Origin: Heliocidaris tuberculata
Lineage: Eukaryota > Echinodermata > Echinoidea > Camarodonta > Echinometridae
Assembly: GCA_025618425.1 (NCBI GenBank)
Contig: CM046842.1
Coordinates: 35,889,951-35,953,950 of the forward strand
Length of the DNA: 64,000 bases
Reading direction: 5' to 3'
The position numbers and the translations under genes are program-made. Below, in pieces: positions 37,401-52,400 of the stretch; the first letter of the stretch is position 1, and each line of letters starts with the position of its first letter. The notes under the pieces are model-generated. The model was not told the origin of the DNA, ran no database searches, and was given only the letters and a program-made list of their open reading frames with translations.

Positions 37401-40097
37401 TTATCCCACGGGGTTCATTATCGGACATTTGGAGGCCATATTGGATTTTTGATGAAATTTGATAATTAGCATATCTTTTGAATTAGACATTATGCAATTA
37501 TAAAGAAAATAGCTTTTCTGAGTAGTATCTGTATTAGGAGTCAATTTAGAGAGTTATTTTTGTGATTCGATTGATTTGGATTCCACAAAATATCAAAAAG
37601 TGTGAAAAGGTGCATTTTTTTTTACTAATCGGCATCCTTAACACTATACGTTTTTCTTTGATTGGTTGGTTGGTTTTATTTTCCGTATAAAAAAAAGATC
37701 ATCAGTACACACTTATAAATATTCATGTACAAGAATAAAAAAAAATCAAGAATTAAATCAAGAGTTAACAACAATAAAATAACGACTGGAAAGCTCTAGT
37801 CAGAGCCATTAACTAAATAGCTCTGTTCTTCCTATAGAGGTCAATACTATATAAGGATATTAATCTGTTAACTTTTGCTACAATATATTGAGAGGAGTAT
37901 GATCATGATTTTCATGCATAAATTAACATCTATACTGTAAGTGTCCCAGTATATATTCCAATGACACTCTCAGATTAGGAAATATGGCGTTTTCATGCAC
38001 TAACGGTGCCCACTGGCTATTGTATGCGAAACCCCATAGACTTCTATGTGTTGAAAGCGCGGCACGGGTGCTGAGACACTCTAGTACCACCATGATTTCT
38101 ATGTTATTTTTTTCGGTCTGCATGAATTCATTGCAAGGGATTCCTTGAATTTAATTTAAAAAAAAAAAAAGCTTTTAGTATTTTATACTATTTGATGTTT
38201 TAAGCTCAAAGGCAATACAATTAATCATTAGAGACCAATTCGAATTATGGGTATAAATATTGCAGTAGATTATGGTAACGACTGCCTGTTAAAGGCAGCT
38301 TGGTTCGGACACTCTACCAATGTAATGGGTAAGATTCATACAAGTTCAAACATACTATTCATAATCGAAGAAGAGGGTCTCTATTCAAAATAGAAGACGG
38401 TCGTGTTTATATTCATAATACGAAATAAGGGTCGCTGTTCATAATAGGATAAGAAGGTTGCTATTCATAATACCAAATGAGGGTCGCTATATCATTATAT
38501 NNNNNNNNNNNNNNNNNNNNNNNNNNNNNNNNNNNNNNNNNNNNNNNNNNNNNNNNNNNNNNNNNNNNNNNNNNNNNNNNNNNNNNNNNNNNNNNNNNNN
38601 NNNNNNNNNNNNNNNNNNNNNNNNNNNNNNNNNNNNNNNNNNNNNNNNNNNNNNNNNNNNNNNNNNNNNNNNNNNNNNNNNNNNNNNNNNNNNNNNNNNN
38701 NNNNNNNNNNNNNNNNNNNNNNNNNNNNNNNNNNNNNNNNNNNNNNNNNNNNNNNNNNNNNNNNNNNNNNNNNNNNNNNNNNNNNNNNNNNNNNNNNNNN
38801 NNNNNNNNNNNNNNNNNNNNNNNNNNNNNNNNNNNNNNNNNNNNNNNNNNNNNNNNNNNNNNNNNNNNNNNNNNNNNNNNNNNNNNNNNNNNNNNNNNNN
38901 NNNNNNNNNNNNNNNNNNNNNNNNNNNNNNNNNNNNNNNNNNNNNNNNNNNNNNNNNNNNNNNNNNNNNNNNNNNNNNNNNNNNNNNNNNNNNNNNNNNN
39001 ACGTATACTACGAATAGCGACCCTCATTTCATATTATGAATATAAAGGCGGCCGTCTTCTCCTATTATGAATGGGGACCCTCTTCTATATAGGGACCCTC
39101 ATTTCGTATTATGAATAGTGGTCCTTATGGATAATGGTCTTCATGAGTTTATGAATTTATTTTCGTTTTATGAATAGCGGAACTTTAGGTATAGGAACTT
39201 AGACTTTATGAATATAGCGGTCATTATGACTAGCTGTCCTTATGACTAGCGCAGAGCTATCCATACAGAGAGTCCTGACACTGGAGGTTGCTTCTGATTG
39301 GTCAGTCATTTCATGGAGCTTCAAAAAGTTCCCTCTCATAGAGAATGTACGTGAAAGGGAACTATTGGAAGCTCCATGATCCGCCATGTTTGAAACAAAG
39401 ACCGCGTACGCGTAGGCTTATTATGCGCGTCTCACAACTCTCTCTATCAACGCGCTCTGGACTAGCGCAGAGCGCGTTGACAGAGAGAGTTGTGACACGC
39501 GCAAAATAAGCATGCGCGTACGCGGTCTTTGTTTAAAACATGGCGGATCATGGAGCTTCCAATAGTTCCCTTTCACGTACATTCTTAATTAGAGGGAACT
39601 TTTTGAAGCTCCATGAAATGACTGACCAATCAGAAGCGACCTCCAGTGTCAGGACTCTCTGTATGGATAGCTCTGGACTAGCGAGGTTACCCCCCTCTAT
39701 TTTACCCTGTCTTTCTACTTGTCTATCTACGAAGCAAAAGAAAATGAAGGGAAAACAAAACAGAAAGGAAAGAAGGAAAGGAAATAAAAAAGGGATTCCC
39801 CCCCCCCTTTTTTTTTTTGCCCGCTCGCTCGCCAAAACACTGAATAGTTAATATTCGGGCAAAAGGTGTCCCCTTGGGCAATGGGCTGCAGCTCCCCCCC
39901 CCCCCCCCCCTACAGGATTTTCAAAGTAACGATATTCGGGCAACCACAAATTCATATGCGGGCAGCGAGTTGCCAGCATATCCACATAATTTGGGCAGCG
40001 AGGTTTCCCGGATAATAATTATGCAACTTCTGGAGATATTTGAAGGTAGATGTTTGCATGGTGGCACTGAACGTTGAGGAGGTTTACGGTTCACCGT

Positions 40098-40131
<34 letters not shown>

Positions 40132-40666
40132 CAGCCCTCAAAAAGGCCGCGGGGGGGGGGGGGGGGTGGTGCACTAACTGTCCTTTTTAGGACTTACCCC
40201 ATGGTGAACCGTAAACCTCCCTATAACGTTTTCTGTCGATTTTCACCTGGAAAAGTTTTTTAGAATGTTAAAGTAGAAATTGAAAAGTTGATTTTCAGGC
40301 AAAAGGCTTCAACCCCCCCCCCCCCCCCCCCTTGAGAAAATGGGCCCGTATGACGTATGATCAAGAATTTTACATGTGCGATTTTCTTTAATTATCATTT
40401 GTTGGGGGGGGGGGGCGGGTGAGATTAGGGTGCAGCATATTTTTCGGCAAATTTGTCGGCAAATTGAGTGTCACATCCCCCCTCCCATTAAAAACGTTCT
40501 AGCGACGCCCCTGTCCATGTCTCTCTCCGTCTGCCCATCTTCTTTCCCCTCATTCTCTGATATCTCCTCTCACTCTTGCTCTGTATTCCTTTCCATTCCA
40601 CTTCCTCCTTTGTCCCACCCCCCTCTTATCTTCCAGTCTATGTCTCACTCTTCTTTTCTGTCACTG

Positions 40667-40707
<41 letters not shown>

Positions 40708-42464
40708 ATCTCTCTATCTCTCTCTCTATCCATTCTCTCCTCTCATTTTTTCGTTGTGTCTTTCACTCTCTCGCTCACTCTATGTCTCTCTTTTCATCTC
40801 AATAACCCCTCTACGTTTCTCACTCTGTCTTTTCCCTCCCTCTCTCCATCTTCATCCCCTCTCTCATTACTTGAATCTTCCCCTCAGCTCATTCTCTCTC
40901 TCTCTAAGAAAGTTACGAATGTTTGAAAATGAGATCATAAAATCCATGTGAATCTCAAATTGCCAAATTGGTGAATATTATTGATTGCGACGTATTCACG
41001 GTCAACTCTCCCATTTATTGAATTCCGGTTTTCTCATGAACGCCTTTTCCCTCGGAGCAGTATTCAAAACATATTGTAGATATCACATTGTTATAGGTCC
41101 TCCAAAAAGAAAAAGTTATACATTTTGAAAAATTTACATTTTAGTCACTTTGTGTGTTGGAGCGAATGGGAAAGTTGACCGCCGCTACATCACAATGACC
41201 GGACGAATTCGGCCAATTACCATTTTGTATTACAACTTTCAAAATATCACAACTTTCTTATTGTTTGTATTTTTTGGTTTATTTGCTTGTATTTTTCAGC
41301 TGATATTTTCTGGCACGTTGGGGGGGGGGGGGGGGAATTTCATCGTTTGTTCAGGACCACCATATCTCTAGATACGCCACTGCATATCGATATAACAAAA
41401 TCATAAAAAAGAAGAGTACACTTCATATTTTTTACAAAGAAGGACAAAAGTAATCAATTGAATAGGAAATTCAATAAACTTGGTTGTTACTTACAATATT
41501 AACGCGTTAGATTAATGTGTCACACACAAAATGATTGACATGTTATACAGCATTGTATGCTCTAACATCAGCCTGTCCCATATATCAGATATCAGATTCC
41601 TTCGGGACAGGCTCCTGGTCTAATAGTGTATTTTTTGCAACGTTGACTAAATTGCAGCGTAGTGAAACCATCTCATCCAATTCCTCTGTCTTAATATAAA
41701 GAAATCAAGAATGAAGGCTTCCGTTGTCTAATCCACAAAGAACTAGAAATACTTCTACGTACTCATAATTTTAATATTATGGGGAGGGGGGGGTCAATGG
41801 TTCAACCCCCCCCCCCCCACACACACACGCACACATGACAGAAGGGGGTGAATACAAAATATAGAAGACAGCAGTTGCAAAGTAAAATTGGAGATCACTA
41901 CACTGTAAAAAAAATTTGCCGTTTTTTCACGGGAAATTTCCTGGCAGTCAGGATGCCGGGAACCCGTTTTTCCACAGTACATGTAAAATAACAGATTTCC
42001 GTTTTTTTTGTTTTAATTTTTTTTTTTTTTTTTTTGTTTTGTTTTTTGTTTTTTTTTTTTTTTTTTTTTTTGTGTTGGTTTGTTTTTTCGTTGTTTTTTT
42101 TTTTTGTTTGTTGTTTGTTGTTGTTGTTGTTTTTTTTTTTGGGGGGGGGTTGTTAAAAAGTAGAAACTTAATAATTTCCAACAAGAAAATCTATAATTAA
42201 AACGGAACCATGGAAACGATTTGTAATTTAACAGGGTAACTTGTTAAAATATGCGAAAATGTTTTTTTAACAGTGTTTTATGTCGAGCGATTGTATATGC
42301 TGATTTCCGGTAAACCAACAAACTTGCTCTTGTTTTACAGGAAAAAGACTGTAAAATTGAAATAACGGCAATAACTTGTAATTTCAAGGACCAGAAAACC
42401 TGTAGTTTTACATTTATCTTTTACAGCCTATATAGCCTATATCAGAAGGTGCCGATAACTACCA

Positions 42465-42529
<65 letters not shown>

Positions 42530-43408
42530 ATAATAATAATAATAATAATAATGTTGAAAACTTATTGAGCGCACACACGGTCAAGGACGCTCATGGCGCT
42601 AGCCTAGCAACAATTCTCTTTAATCCAAGTATATACAAATTTATGTTATATTTGATTATTAGTACTAAAGCAAATTCACAATATTTGCATCACCCACTGC
42701 GACTGATAACGTACGAGCCTGTGTATGGTACTAGCTTATCTTCATCTTGTTGCCTGACTATTGGCTCTTAAAAATCCAGGGGGAGCCTTTATATGAAAAA
42801 GCTGATTTTAACTGTAAGTTAACGATTTTCGATTTACGTTTTGCGGACCTCATTATGCACCGCAAAACGTTAAAAAGTTCAATTTTTTACGTTTTGCGAG
42901 ACCCCTGTTTTTTACGAAATGCGTCTTTTTTCGTAAAAATATTTTTTTTACGAAATGCGTAATTTTGTTTTACTTTTCGCGTTGATTTTTACGATATGTG
43001 TAGTTTTTACGAAACGTGGTCCTAAATTGTATTCCTTTTGTCGCAGAGGGAGCTATTTAGAAATCAGCGCAAGTACATTATTAACTCTAGTGATACGAAA
43101 CGCTATACATAAATAATGTAAATAAAATCGAAAAATTGAAAATGCACTGCATGTAGTTTTAACTATATATGTAAAGATGACAGTTTGACTTATGTTGTAT
43201 ACTACCGGTTACAAAGCAGCACCTTCACCTTTTTTCTTAACTATCTTTGAATTATCTTCATTCAGATTGCAGATTTTGCATTGTATTATTTGTTTTGGAT
43301 TGAATTATGTATTTTGTTTACAATGTATGAACAATAATGTCTCTCTGTACACTTTTTTTGTCTGAATATCTGAATAAAGGGGAAAAAATCATTAACCCCC
43401 CCCCAAAA

Positions 43409-43439
<31 letters not shown>

Positions 43440-46400
43440 CAAAACACAAAACAAAAACAAAAAACAAAAAACAAAAAAACAAAAAAAACAACAACAAAAA
43501 AACACACACACAAAAAAAACATACTAGTTACGGTCAAAACATAATTTTGAAATTTTCTGTGATTTTTTTGAGCTGAAAAAAAATGAAGTGTTACCAAATT
43601 GTTTTTATTACTTACCTAAAAGCAAATTGTAATCCTTGTCACAATCGCTCAAGTTTTCGAATTATAAATATTTTGTAATTTATCGCATAGGCGGCAAAAG
43701 TGAAGAAGTACCTTTGTCCACTGTTTATCAATAGTTCTGAAAACTCATAGAATACGGTAAACTCCGGCTGAATTATATGCATTCTGTCTAGACGGAAAGT
43801 TTCATGTAGATTCCCATAAACGATATTGCCCATTCTCCTTCAAACATGTCAAAAGCGTAAACATTCCAGATTATTCTCGCTGTATGTGTGCCATTTTTTC
43901 TCAAGTAAAATCTACATTTGCTTAGCAATGTGCTCAACAGCACAAGACGATCTAACTCTAAATATATCTATATCTATATCTCCTTTGTTTCTTGAGAAAG
44001 TGCCTTTGTCGACTCTTTCACGTCCTCGTTTCGTAGTAGTTATAAATAACATGTCTGACACCCCCCCCCCCCCTCTCTCTCTCTCTTTCTTTCTCTATGT
44101 TATCTTTAAAACTATACAAGCAAACGATTTTCTTTTAAATATGAAGTCTACGAATATTTCTTATAATTTTAATTACATGTATATTCATTTGATTGGTGTA
44201 GTCGATCGCAGTTCTGTAAATAAATTATAAGTTAAGTCTTAAAAACCTCTAAAGGGAATTTAAATTTGATCAATCATACTAATTATTTTTCCAAGTGATA
44301 CCCAAGTCATACCTGATTTTTCAGCTGTTGTGGGAGATTCTGCATTCCAACAACGGTGTAGACAGTCGGTGACTTCAGAACAATTCTTTGTGCAGTTACG
44401 CATCTTTGAACCAACAAAGACACGTTTCCTTCAGTACCCTTGGTTTCTGATGAGCAGTCAAGGAGAATGCGATATCGCTCGCTGTCATCTAAGTGGCCGT
44501 TGGCAAGAAGAGCCTCCATTATTCTTATGCAGAGGCTTATATCCGTGCCAGCAACGAATCGGATGAGATTCTCGTAGTCACCAATGTTTTCGTTGATTTT
44601 GCGCAGTACTCTGTCCAACTTAGAAATCCGAGTCCATCTCAACAAATATCTGTTCGTTTGATCGGCGAGATGTGTCCCAGCCGAGTGTTCTTGTGCAAGT
44701 TTATGATAAAACTCAATGGTAGTGGATGTGGTATAATGGGATTGTGGAATGTGTTTTGATGGAGCAGTCGTCTTGGATACTATCCCAAGCTCACATGCAC
44801 TATTAAGGATAGCCGCCGGAACTCTACGGAAATCATGGGGTGTGAAGACTAGCTTTTTGGCATCGTCAAGTAGACCACCTAGAGCAACTTTACCTAGTTT
44901 ACAAATTATTTCATTGAGTTTTCTCCTTGTAATCTTGTCTCTTGACTTTGATCGGGCATTGGCATGGTGCATCAGAAAAATATTCACGCTATCCAGCAGT
45001 TCTGTTTGGGTTGTAGTATTACTGCCCAACAGGCCATCGCTCCATAAATGACAGACCATGAGAGAAAATAGCGGCGTTATAACAAGTTCGTTAATCAGTG
45101 GTTGGCCTTCCAGATAAGCTTTCAGACCTTGCCCCTTAGAGAGATCCGAAATCGACACAAAAAACTTGTCAATGTACTCTCTTGAGCTCTCTCTCGAGAA
45201 TCCTTCGATCTCCATCTTCGTGTACACTGTCGAAAGTTCTCCTTGATCGAAGAAGTTCTCAAGGTGAGGACGTGTGGTTACAAGAACTCGACACTCTGGA
45301 AATTCTTCCCAGAGCATCACACTGACAATGTTGCTCCCTAAACTCTCTTTTGATGAAGCTAGTCCGGCATACTCGTCGAGACCGTCCAATATGATGTGAC
45401 AAATGCCCTGATTCTCTCTGATGAAATTTTCCAGACCCTCAGGTGTGAGATCATGAACATCACTTAAGAGTTGAGACTTAATTGCTTCTCCAATCGACGT
45501 AAGTTGGCCGGTGTTTCGGAGTTTCAGTACGAAGAGAAGTGGCAGGTGTTCTAATGCTGATCCCTTTACTCTGTGGGCCCAGTCGTAAGCCATTTTTGCG
45601 ACAGCCGTTGTCTTCCCTCGTCCAGCGGGGGCCGAAATGAGGATTCGAGCCGGCAGCCTGCCGTTTATTTTCGTTGAAAATATTTCAGCAACAGACCCCT
45701 GGAGTATCTCCTTCTTCTGAGTGTCTTTTCCATGCGAGTCCTTCTTCACCATCGTGACTACCGTGTGCATATCTTCAAACTCAGCATAATCACTTTGATC
45801 CCATGGTTTCATGCGAATTTTGCATAGTTGATTTAAGTACTTGTTCTCCAATTTTTCACGACACCGCATAACAGTCAAGGACTCCGAAATCTTCTCCCTA
45901 TAGATATCTGGAATAATAAAATGGCAAAAACGAATTTAAAAAAATAATATTTAACTCCCACACTGTAAAAAATTTGTTTAGTTTCTAAACACTTTTCTGT
46001 GACAGATTTAAAACACTGCGACGTGTTTATATATACGGGTTTAAGAGCTAAACCCATGTGTTTAAGAGCTAAACACATGTGCCTATTTTTTTCATCTTTC
46101 AGCACGCCTTAGGTGTTTACTAGATGAACATGTTTACCTTTTAAATGGTTCTAATGTATAGGCTAAACACCAAATGTTTACAAAATAATCATTTGGTGTT
46201 TACAGCTGTTTAAATACTAAACAGTGTGTGTGATTATGGTGTAAACATTTGGCGTTTAGCCTATACATTAGAACCATTTAAAAGGTAAGCATGTTTATCT
46301 AATAAACACCTAGGCGTGATGAAAATAAGCACAGAATGTGTTTGGCTCTTAACTTAGCTACAATATATAAACACGTGGTGTTTACACCATAATCACACAC

Positions 46401-49400
46401 ACTGTTTAGTATTTAAACAGGTGTAAACACTAAATGATTAAGGTGTAAACATTTGGTGTTTAGCCTATACATTGGAACCATTTAAAAGGTAAACATGTTT
46501 ATCTAGTAAACACCTAAGGCGTGCTGAAAGATGAAAAAATAGGCACATGTGTTTAGCTCTTAAACCCGTACAATATATAAACACGTCGCAGTGTTTTAAA
46601 TCTGTCACAGAAATAAACATGTCACATGTTGCATTTTTTTTACAGTACAAGAACTACATTTATTGTATTTAACTTTCGAGTTAAATGGTGCACTGTCAAT
46701 CCAGTTGTAAAAGCAATGTAGGAAGATTTTAAACAAAACAAACAAAACAACTTCAATGAAGACCACAAAAACCCAAAATATAAATGTGAAATGTTTGTGC
46801 CAGCAATTGCAGGGTGAATGTGACTTGGCTTGTCAGCACGTATGTTCGTTAACTTCACGACCAGGAAGGCGCTTCGAGGGCGCGGACATTTGGGCAGATT
46901 TATATGGCTTCGGCTCGAGAGGCCGCTAATTACAGTTTGTGTATATCCCGATTTTATAGTACGTCAAATGAGGGCGCAGATGTTCTGTTTTTTAATTTTT
47001 TACTTTCCAAACCTAAAAAAAAAATAGTTTGAAATTCCTTGAAAAATAGTTTTAATTGGTTAGTCATGTTATACTTCAAGATGTGTGTATTTCTGTCCCA
47101 AAACCTTCACTCTATATGAAGTTAATTCAGGCAATCGCTCACTTAAAGCTCATTTACTGATCGACACTCGTGAGGGACGGCCCACTGACATTTTACATCG
47201 ACATTACTTAATATTCATACACTTTATTAAAAAAAAAAACAACAACAACAACAACAACAATCTGCTGTGTAAGAGGGGGAAGATATTTGCTTTCTGGGAG
47301 TATTTATCATACCACAGGGTGATATTTGGCTAAGGGTCTTAGACTCGTTTGGTCAAAACAAGCATTTCTAATTCGACCCATATTAGACCCTATTACATGT
47401 ACTATGAGTGTAGGTAAAGGCAATGATGGGGAAGCTTCCCATTCCCATTGGCTTATAGTCCTATGTCGGTTGTGTGGCGAGAACATATCATGAGGGCAGT
47501 TTGTCATTAAACGACATCCTATCAAACCCTATGGAAGCAAATTAATGAAATATGCCATAAGTATCCTGCAACTTATGATGACCCCGACTCAGAATTTCAC
47601 CCTACATCGATGTGCCAGTCATGCTGCACAAGTTTGAAAATTAATTCCAGATAATACACAAGCTAAATATTTGGCAAAGGGTACGGTTCATTGGTAGAGT
47701 TCAAAAAGCATAATGATGTAGGACGTCCCATATACACCTGGTGAGAAAGGACTGCTAACGCCTAAAGACAATAATGTATACAGATAATAGTTATCATCCC
47801 CAAGAACCAGTGACATTGCCCCTCAGCACCGTGGCACCACATGAACCCCCCTCCCCAGTTCAGTGTTATGATCCTCCTTCTTGCCGAAACGGCAGGCCCT
47901 CCTCTTTGCCCACATTCACACCTACAATGAAGTAGAAATATGATGCAAAAATTGCATAAATAAAGTCATATTAATATTGCTAACACTCATTCTCGTACAG
48001 CCACAAAAGCACTGCTTCAAAATGATTATAGTGCAATCATTACACTGCAACCACCTCCCCCCCCCCCCCCCCCCCCCTTCAGAGATGGAGATGAGCCATC
48101 CAATTCCGTACGCTTTGTTTGCTCTTAAAATAAAATAAAAAAAGATACCAAGCGAAAAATGCTCATGTTTCGGCAACGAGATGCATGAATATATATGGGC
48201 ATCAGGACTTCCGGCCGCTCCTGTACATGCTTATCTTCGCACAGGAAGGTGCCCAGAATATGATAACTGTTATGATTATCTACATGTAGTTTATTTTGAT
48301 GGCAAAATCACATTTCAGAGACAACAAAGTGTCTGCTTTTTTGCTTTTTTTGCAAGATTTAGAAACGGGACAGTTTCGGGAGGCAACCACCCTCATATTC
48401 AGGCAGTGAGGTGCCCCAATATCTTCATGAATTTATTTGGCAGCGAGGTTTAATACCGAAGATACAATTTATATATGAAGAGCTGACATGCAAAAGGGAC
48501 TAAATCCATTTTTTATCATTTGGCAGTTTTTTGCATGCTTACATAGACATTCACCATGTGCATCAAACTGACTATAGTCCAACTCCCAGAAAGTTTCAGG
48601 AAGTTTATTAAAAATGGACATGAAATTCATGTTTTCATTCAAAAGGGCCTAAATCCAAAACACTTCTCATGCAAAAGGGACTAAATCCACTTTAGCTAAT
48701 TCTTCGTAAATCAAGGTTTATTTCACACAATTATATGTTTCCATTCAAGAAGTTCTTCTACTATGTTTAAGAGTCATCAATATAGGTAACAAAAATGACA
48801 ATTAAAAAAATCCTGCAGATGTCTTAAATTTTATATAATTTTCTATATTAATTATTTTTTGGATTTAGTCCCTTTTGCATGAAAAGTTGGATTTAGTCCC
48901 TTTTGCATGAAAAGTCCTGTGGGGTAATAGCTGTACACAAGGTTTATCATGAACATGAAACTACCTCTCTTATCCCCTACCCTTCCTATTGTCAGTCTAT
49001 CTCTTTAAATGGTTTATTGGACTGTTGGAACCTCTGCCCGATATAGCAACAACTTGAAATTGATTGAAATTTGAGCCCCAGTAGCAGTTAATGCCCTAGT
49101 GAGGTTGTTCATTGCTAGTCCCTTGTCGACTTTCACAGCTCTGTCCATATAACCAGAAAGTAGCTTGTCCTACATAGCAACAACCTTTTACCTTCCCTTT
49201 CCCATCACAACCTTCATTCTTCATTACTATCATCAGCATTATCGTCATCACCGTCATCATAATCATGATCATCATAATCATTATCATCACCATCATTATC
49301 ATCATCATAATCATCCTCGTAATCAATTTAATTATCTTTGATGTTTTAGGAATTAATGATCCCATAACAGTTAACATACATGTCGTTGATGCAATAATAA

Positions 49401-52400
49401 AACTGTAAGCATCAGCTTAACCATTTTCAACTTCAAACTCTCTTCAAATCGCTTTCACCTGTACATCAAAATACAATGATCAACATAATAGCATGTACAA
49501 ACAAAAATAAATCATACAAGAGACAATTAAGTGCAAATTTCATTATCATTTTTTCAACTCAAATAACTTTAACACTTTTTGGCAAGAAAAATGTACAAAT
49601 TCCAAATTCTTTTTTTTTTCAATCAGAAGGCATGAAAATAAACAGTAATAAAGAATGAAGGTTGTGTTGGGAAAGGGAAGGTAAAAGGTTGTTGCTATGT
49701 AGGGCAAGCTACTTTCTGGTTATATGGACAGAGCTGTGAAAGTCGACAAGGGACTAACAATGAACGACATAACTAGGGCATTAACTGCTACTGGGGCTCA
49801 AATTTCAATCAATTTCAAGTTGTTGCTATATCGGGCAGAGGTTCCAACAGTCCAATAAACCATTTAAAGAGATAGACTGACAATAGGAAGGGTAGGGGAT
49901 AAGAGAGGTAGTTTCATGTTCATGATAAATCTTGTGTACAGCTATTACCCCTCAGGACTTTTCATACAAAAGGGACTAAAGGAATATTATGACGTTATAT
50001 AAACTTAAGTTGTTATTTAGAGCAATAATAAGGATAGACTAAGCGTTTCAATGAAAGAAAGTATAAATGGAAGGTAAGCACGGAATTTTCAAGGGCCAAA
50101 ATTATCCATGAACAGAGTAATTACGACGATGGCAGGCGCGCCGAAAGGGTTCTAGCTTTGGGAGAGGAGGGGGCGGCAAAAACTCGGGGGGGGGGGGGAT
50201 TGAAAAGGATATGAGGCCCACCTCAAATGCTTATTATGTTTAGAATGATCCTGTATGTTTGGATTTTAAATTCATAAATAAATTTGAATACCTTCTTACA
50301 TCCCAATATTTGAAGCAGTTATCATCCACTGTTTTGCATCATACCTCATTCGTCCTGAAACAGGATTATTTGTCACTGCTGGTAGCATGATAGGGTGGCA
50401 TGAGAGGGTAGAGACCGAGCATTGCAATGGGAGTGTTATGAATTGGGTATCCCTACGCGTCTCGGTGCCGAAATATAAGGTGGAGGTTGCTTGAGGGGGG
50501 GGGGGGGGGGCTGAAGTCCCGCCTCGAACGCCTATGTGCGTATGTATGAACAACATCTTAGGGATTTTTTAACATTTGATTTTGTAATATTTTAACATAG
50601 CTTCGTAGATTATGTTTTAAGCATTTTTTACAGAATATTCATTTTTTCCCCTTTCATATTAAAGACAAACCATGTTTAATAGAGGATAATTTCAGCAAGA
50701 ACTTATGACGTCCAAATAAGTTCATTACTCTGCAAGAGAGCGTAGCGACTGAGCGAAAAGCTGTTCTCATAACTTTGAAGTGAAATTCTGCATTCAAGAG
50801 AAAATTCAAACACACAGGCAAGTCACGTCTTATTTCAAGATATTTTATGTAATTTATATAAGTTTGATTATAGGCCATGTTTCAGAGATAAGTAATAATC
50901 TTGCGAGGCGGCGGGAACAAAATGGGTTTGTCCCTTATCCCTTTATAGAGGGAAGCCCCTGTAGACTAGGTTTCTTTAGTACGATGTTAAAAAAACAACA
51001 ACAATGCATTTATTTGTATTTTTTAGTCCATGTTGATAATACGCATTTTAAAGCACAATTTTTTTCCACTGTTAAACGGCAATTATGATTGATGTCATAC
51101 TGTAACATTTTTGCTGACTTGTTTGGAGGACAATAAAAATAACTTTGCCCCCACCCCCCCCCCCCGCGCTTCGTGGCCTTGTAGTAGAAAAGTTTGTAAT
51201 GTCCAAGAAACAATGTTTCCACTAATCAGTGGAAGAGCGCAGCGAATGTTGTCCCTTGTATTTTAGAGGAAAGGAAAGCTTATTATACATCATTTTGCAT
51301 TACTAGTATAATCTTGTCTTGCGAGGGGCCTCTCTGAGCTGAGGGGGGGGGGGCAAAACAGATTATTGCAAATAAAAAAAAGTAAGATCATAGCGTGTTG
51401 AAACCTTGCATTTCACTGAACAAGAAAGCAAGTTGCTATACTGCAAAATTTTGGTTTTGTGAGGTGGGGGGGAGACGAATTCGCACCCCCCCCCCCCCTC
51501 CCCTCCCTTTCCCCTGATAGAGGGGAAAACCTGCCATCTCGCTCTTGGCGCCACTAACAGACAGGGTTTTTTCCAATCTGATACACTGATCCTATCTGCT
51601 TGTGCATGTTGTCATGAAAGGGAGCGCAACGGTAAAACTTCGCTTTTTAGAAGTATAGTCGTCAGGGGGCAGGGGTAAAACTAATCCCCTCCCCCTAAAG
51701 TTGGAGGAAAGCTTCTTCCCCCTTTCCCTGGCGCCTATAATAGACAGGATTTTTAAATTTTGAGAAACAAATCGACTATTAATATATGAGGGAGCGTAGT
51801 GACCGAGTGAGAAAATTCTTATTCGTAACCCATTTACTACTGAATGATCTAATTCCCATAGGCTTTACACAGGGACTATCAAATTCTCGTGGGCGATGCT
51901 GAAAAATTTCATTTTAGAGCACTAATAGAAATAAATTATACTAAAACCGAAAGAAATTGTCAGAGAATTGGAGAAAGTAAGGGAGAGGGGAAAAGAGCAT
52001 GAAAAATATTATCCCCTCCTATACTCTTCCCATACAGATTGGCATTGTTAATGAGCATTTCATCCATACACTGAAATTTGTCACCCCCCGCCCCCGCCCC
52101 TCGCGCACTTCCATGATGCCAGTGCCCTCTAATACCACGTTCTTAAAACAATTTAAAAGTAAAGTAAATGGTTTGCGAGTACCAAATATAACTTATAGGC
52201 CCACCTGGTAGGTTTGGTGTGTCCTTGAGATGGTTCTGAGACAGCATGACAAGGTTGGCCTTATCTAGAGCTTGTTTCAGCTTGAAATGGTGGTAGCAAG
52301 GATCCACTCTCTGTCTCCAGTCAAACAGCATGTCACGTGTTCCCTTGCAAGTCACTCGCCCTTCTATCCTGTTGGTCTCTGTGTATCTATTGATCGCTGC

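Noticed and set aside
38458..39070. Frames of ~190 codons spanning 38.46-39.07 kb
   Set aside because: They cross the 500-N gap; the residues are unknown.
40376..40951. 191-codon Ser/Leu-rich frame
   Set aside because: (TC)n low complexity with no conserved features.
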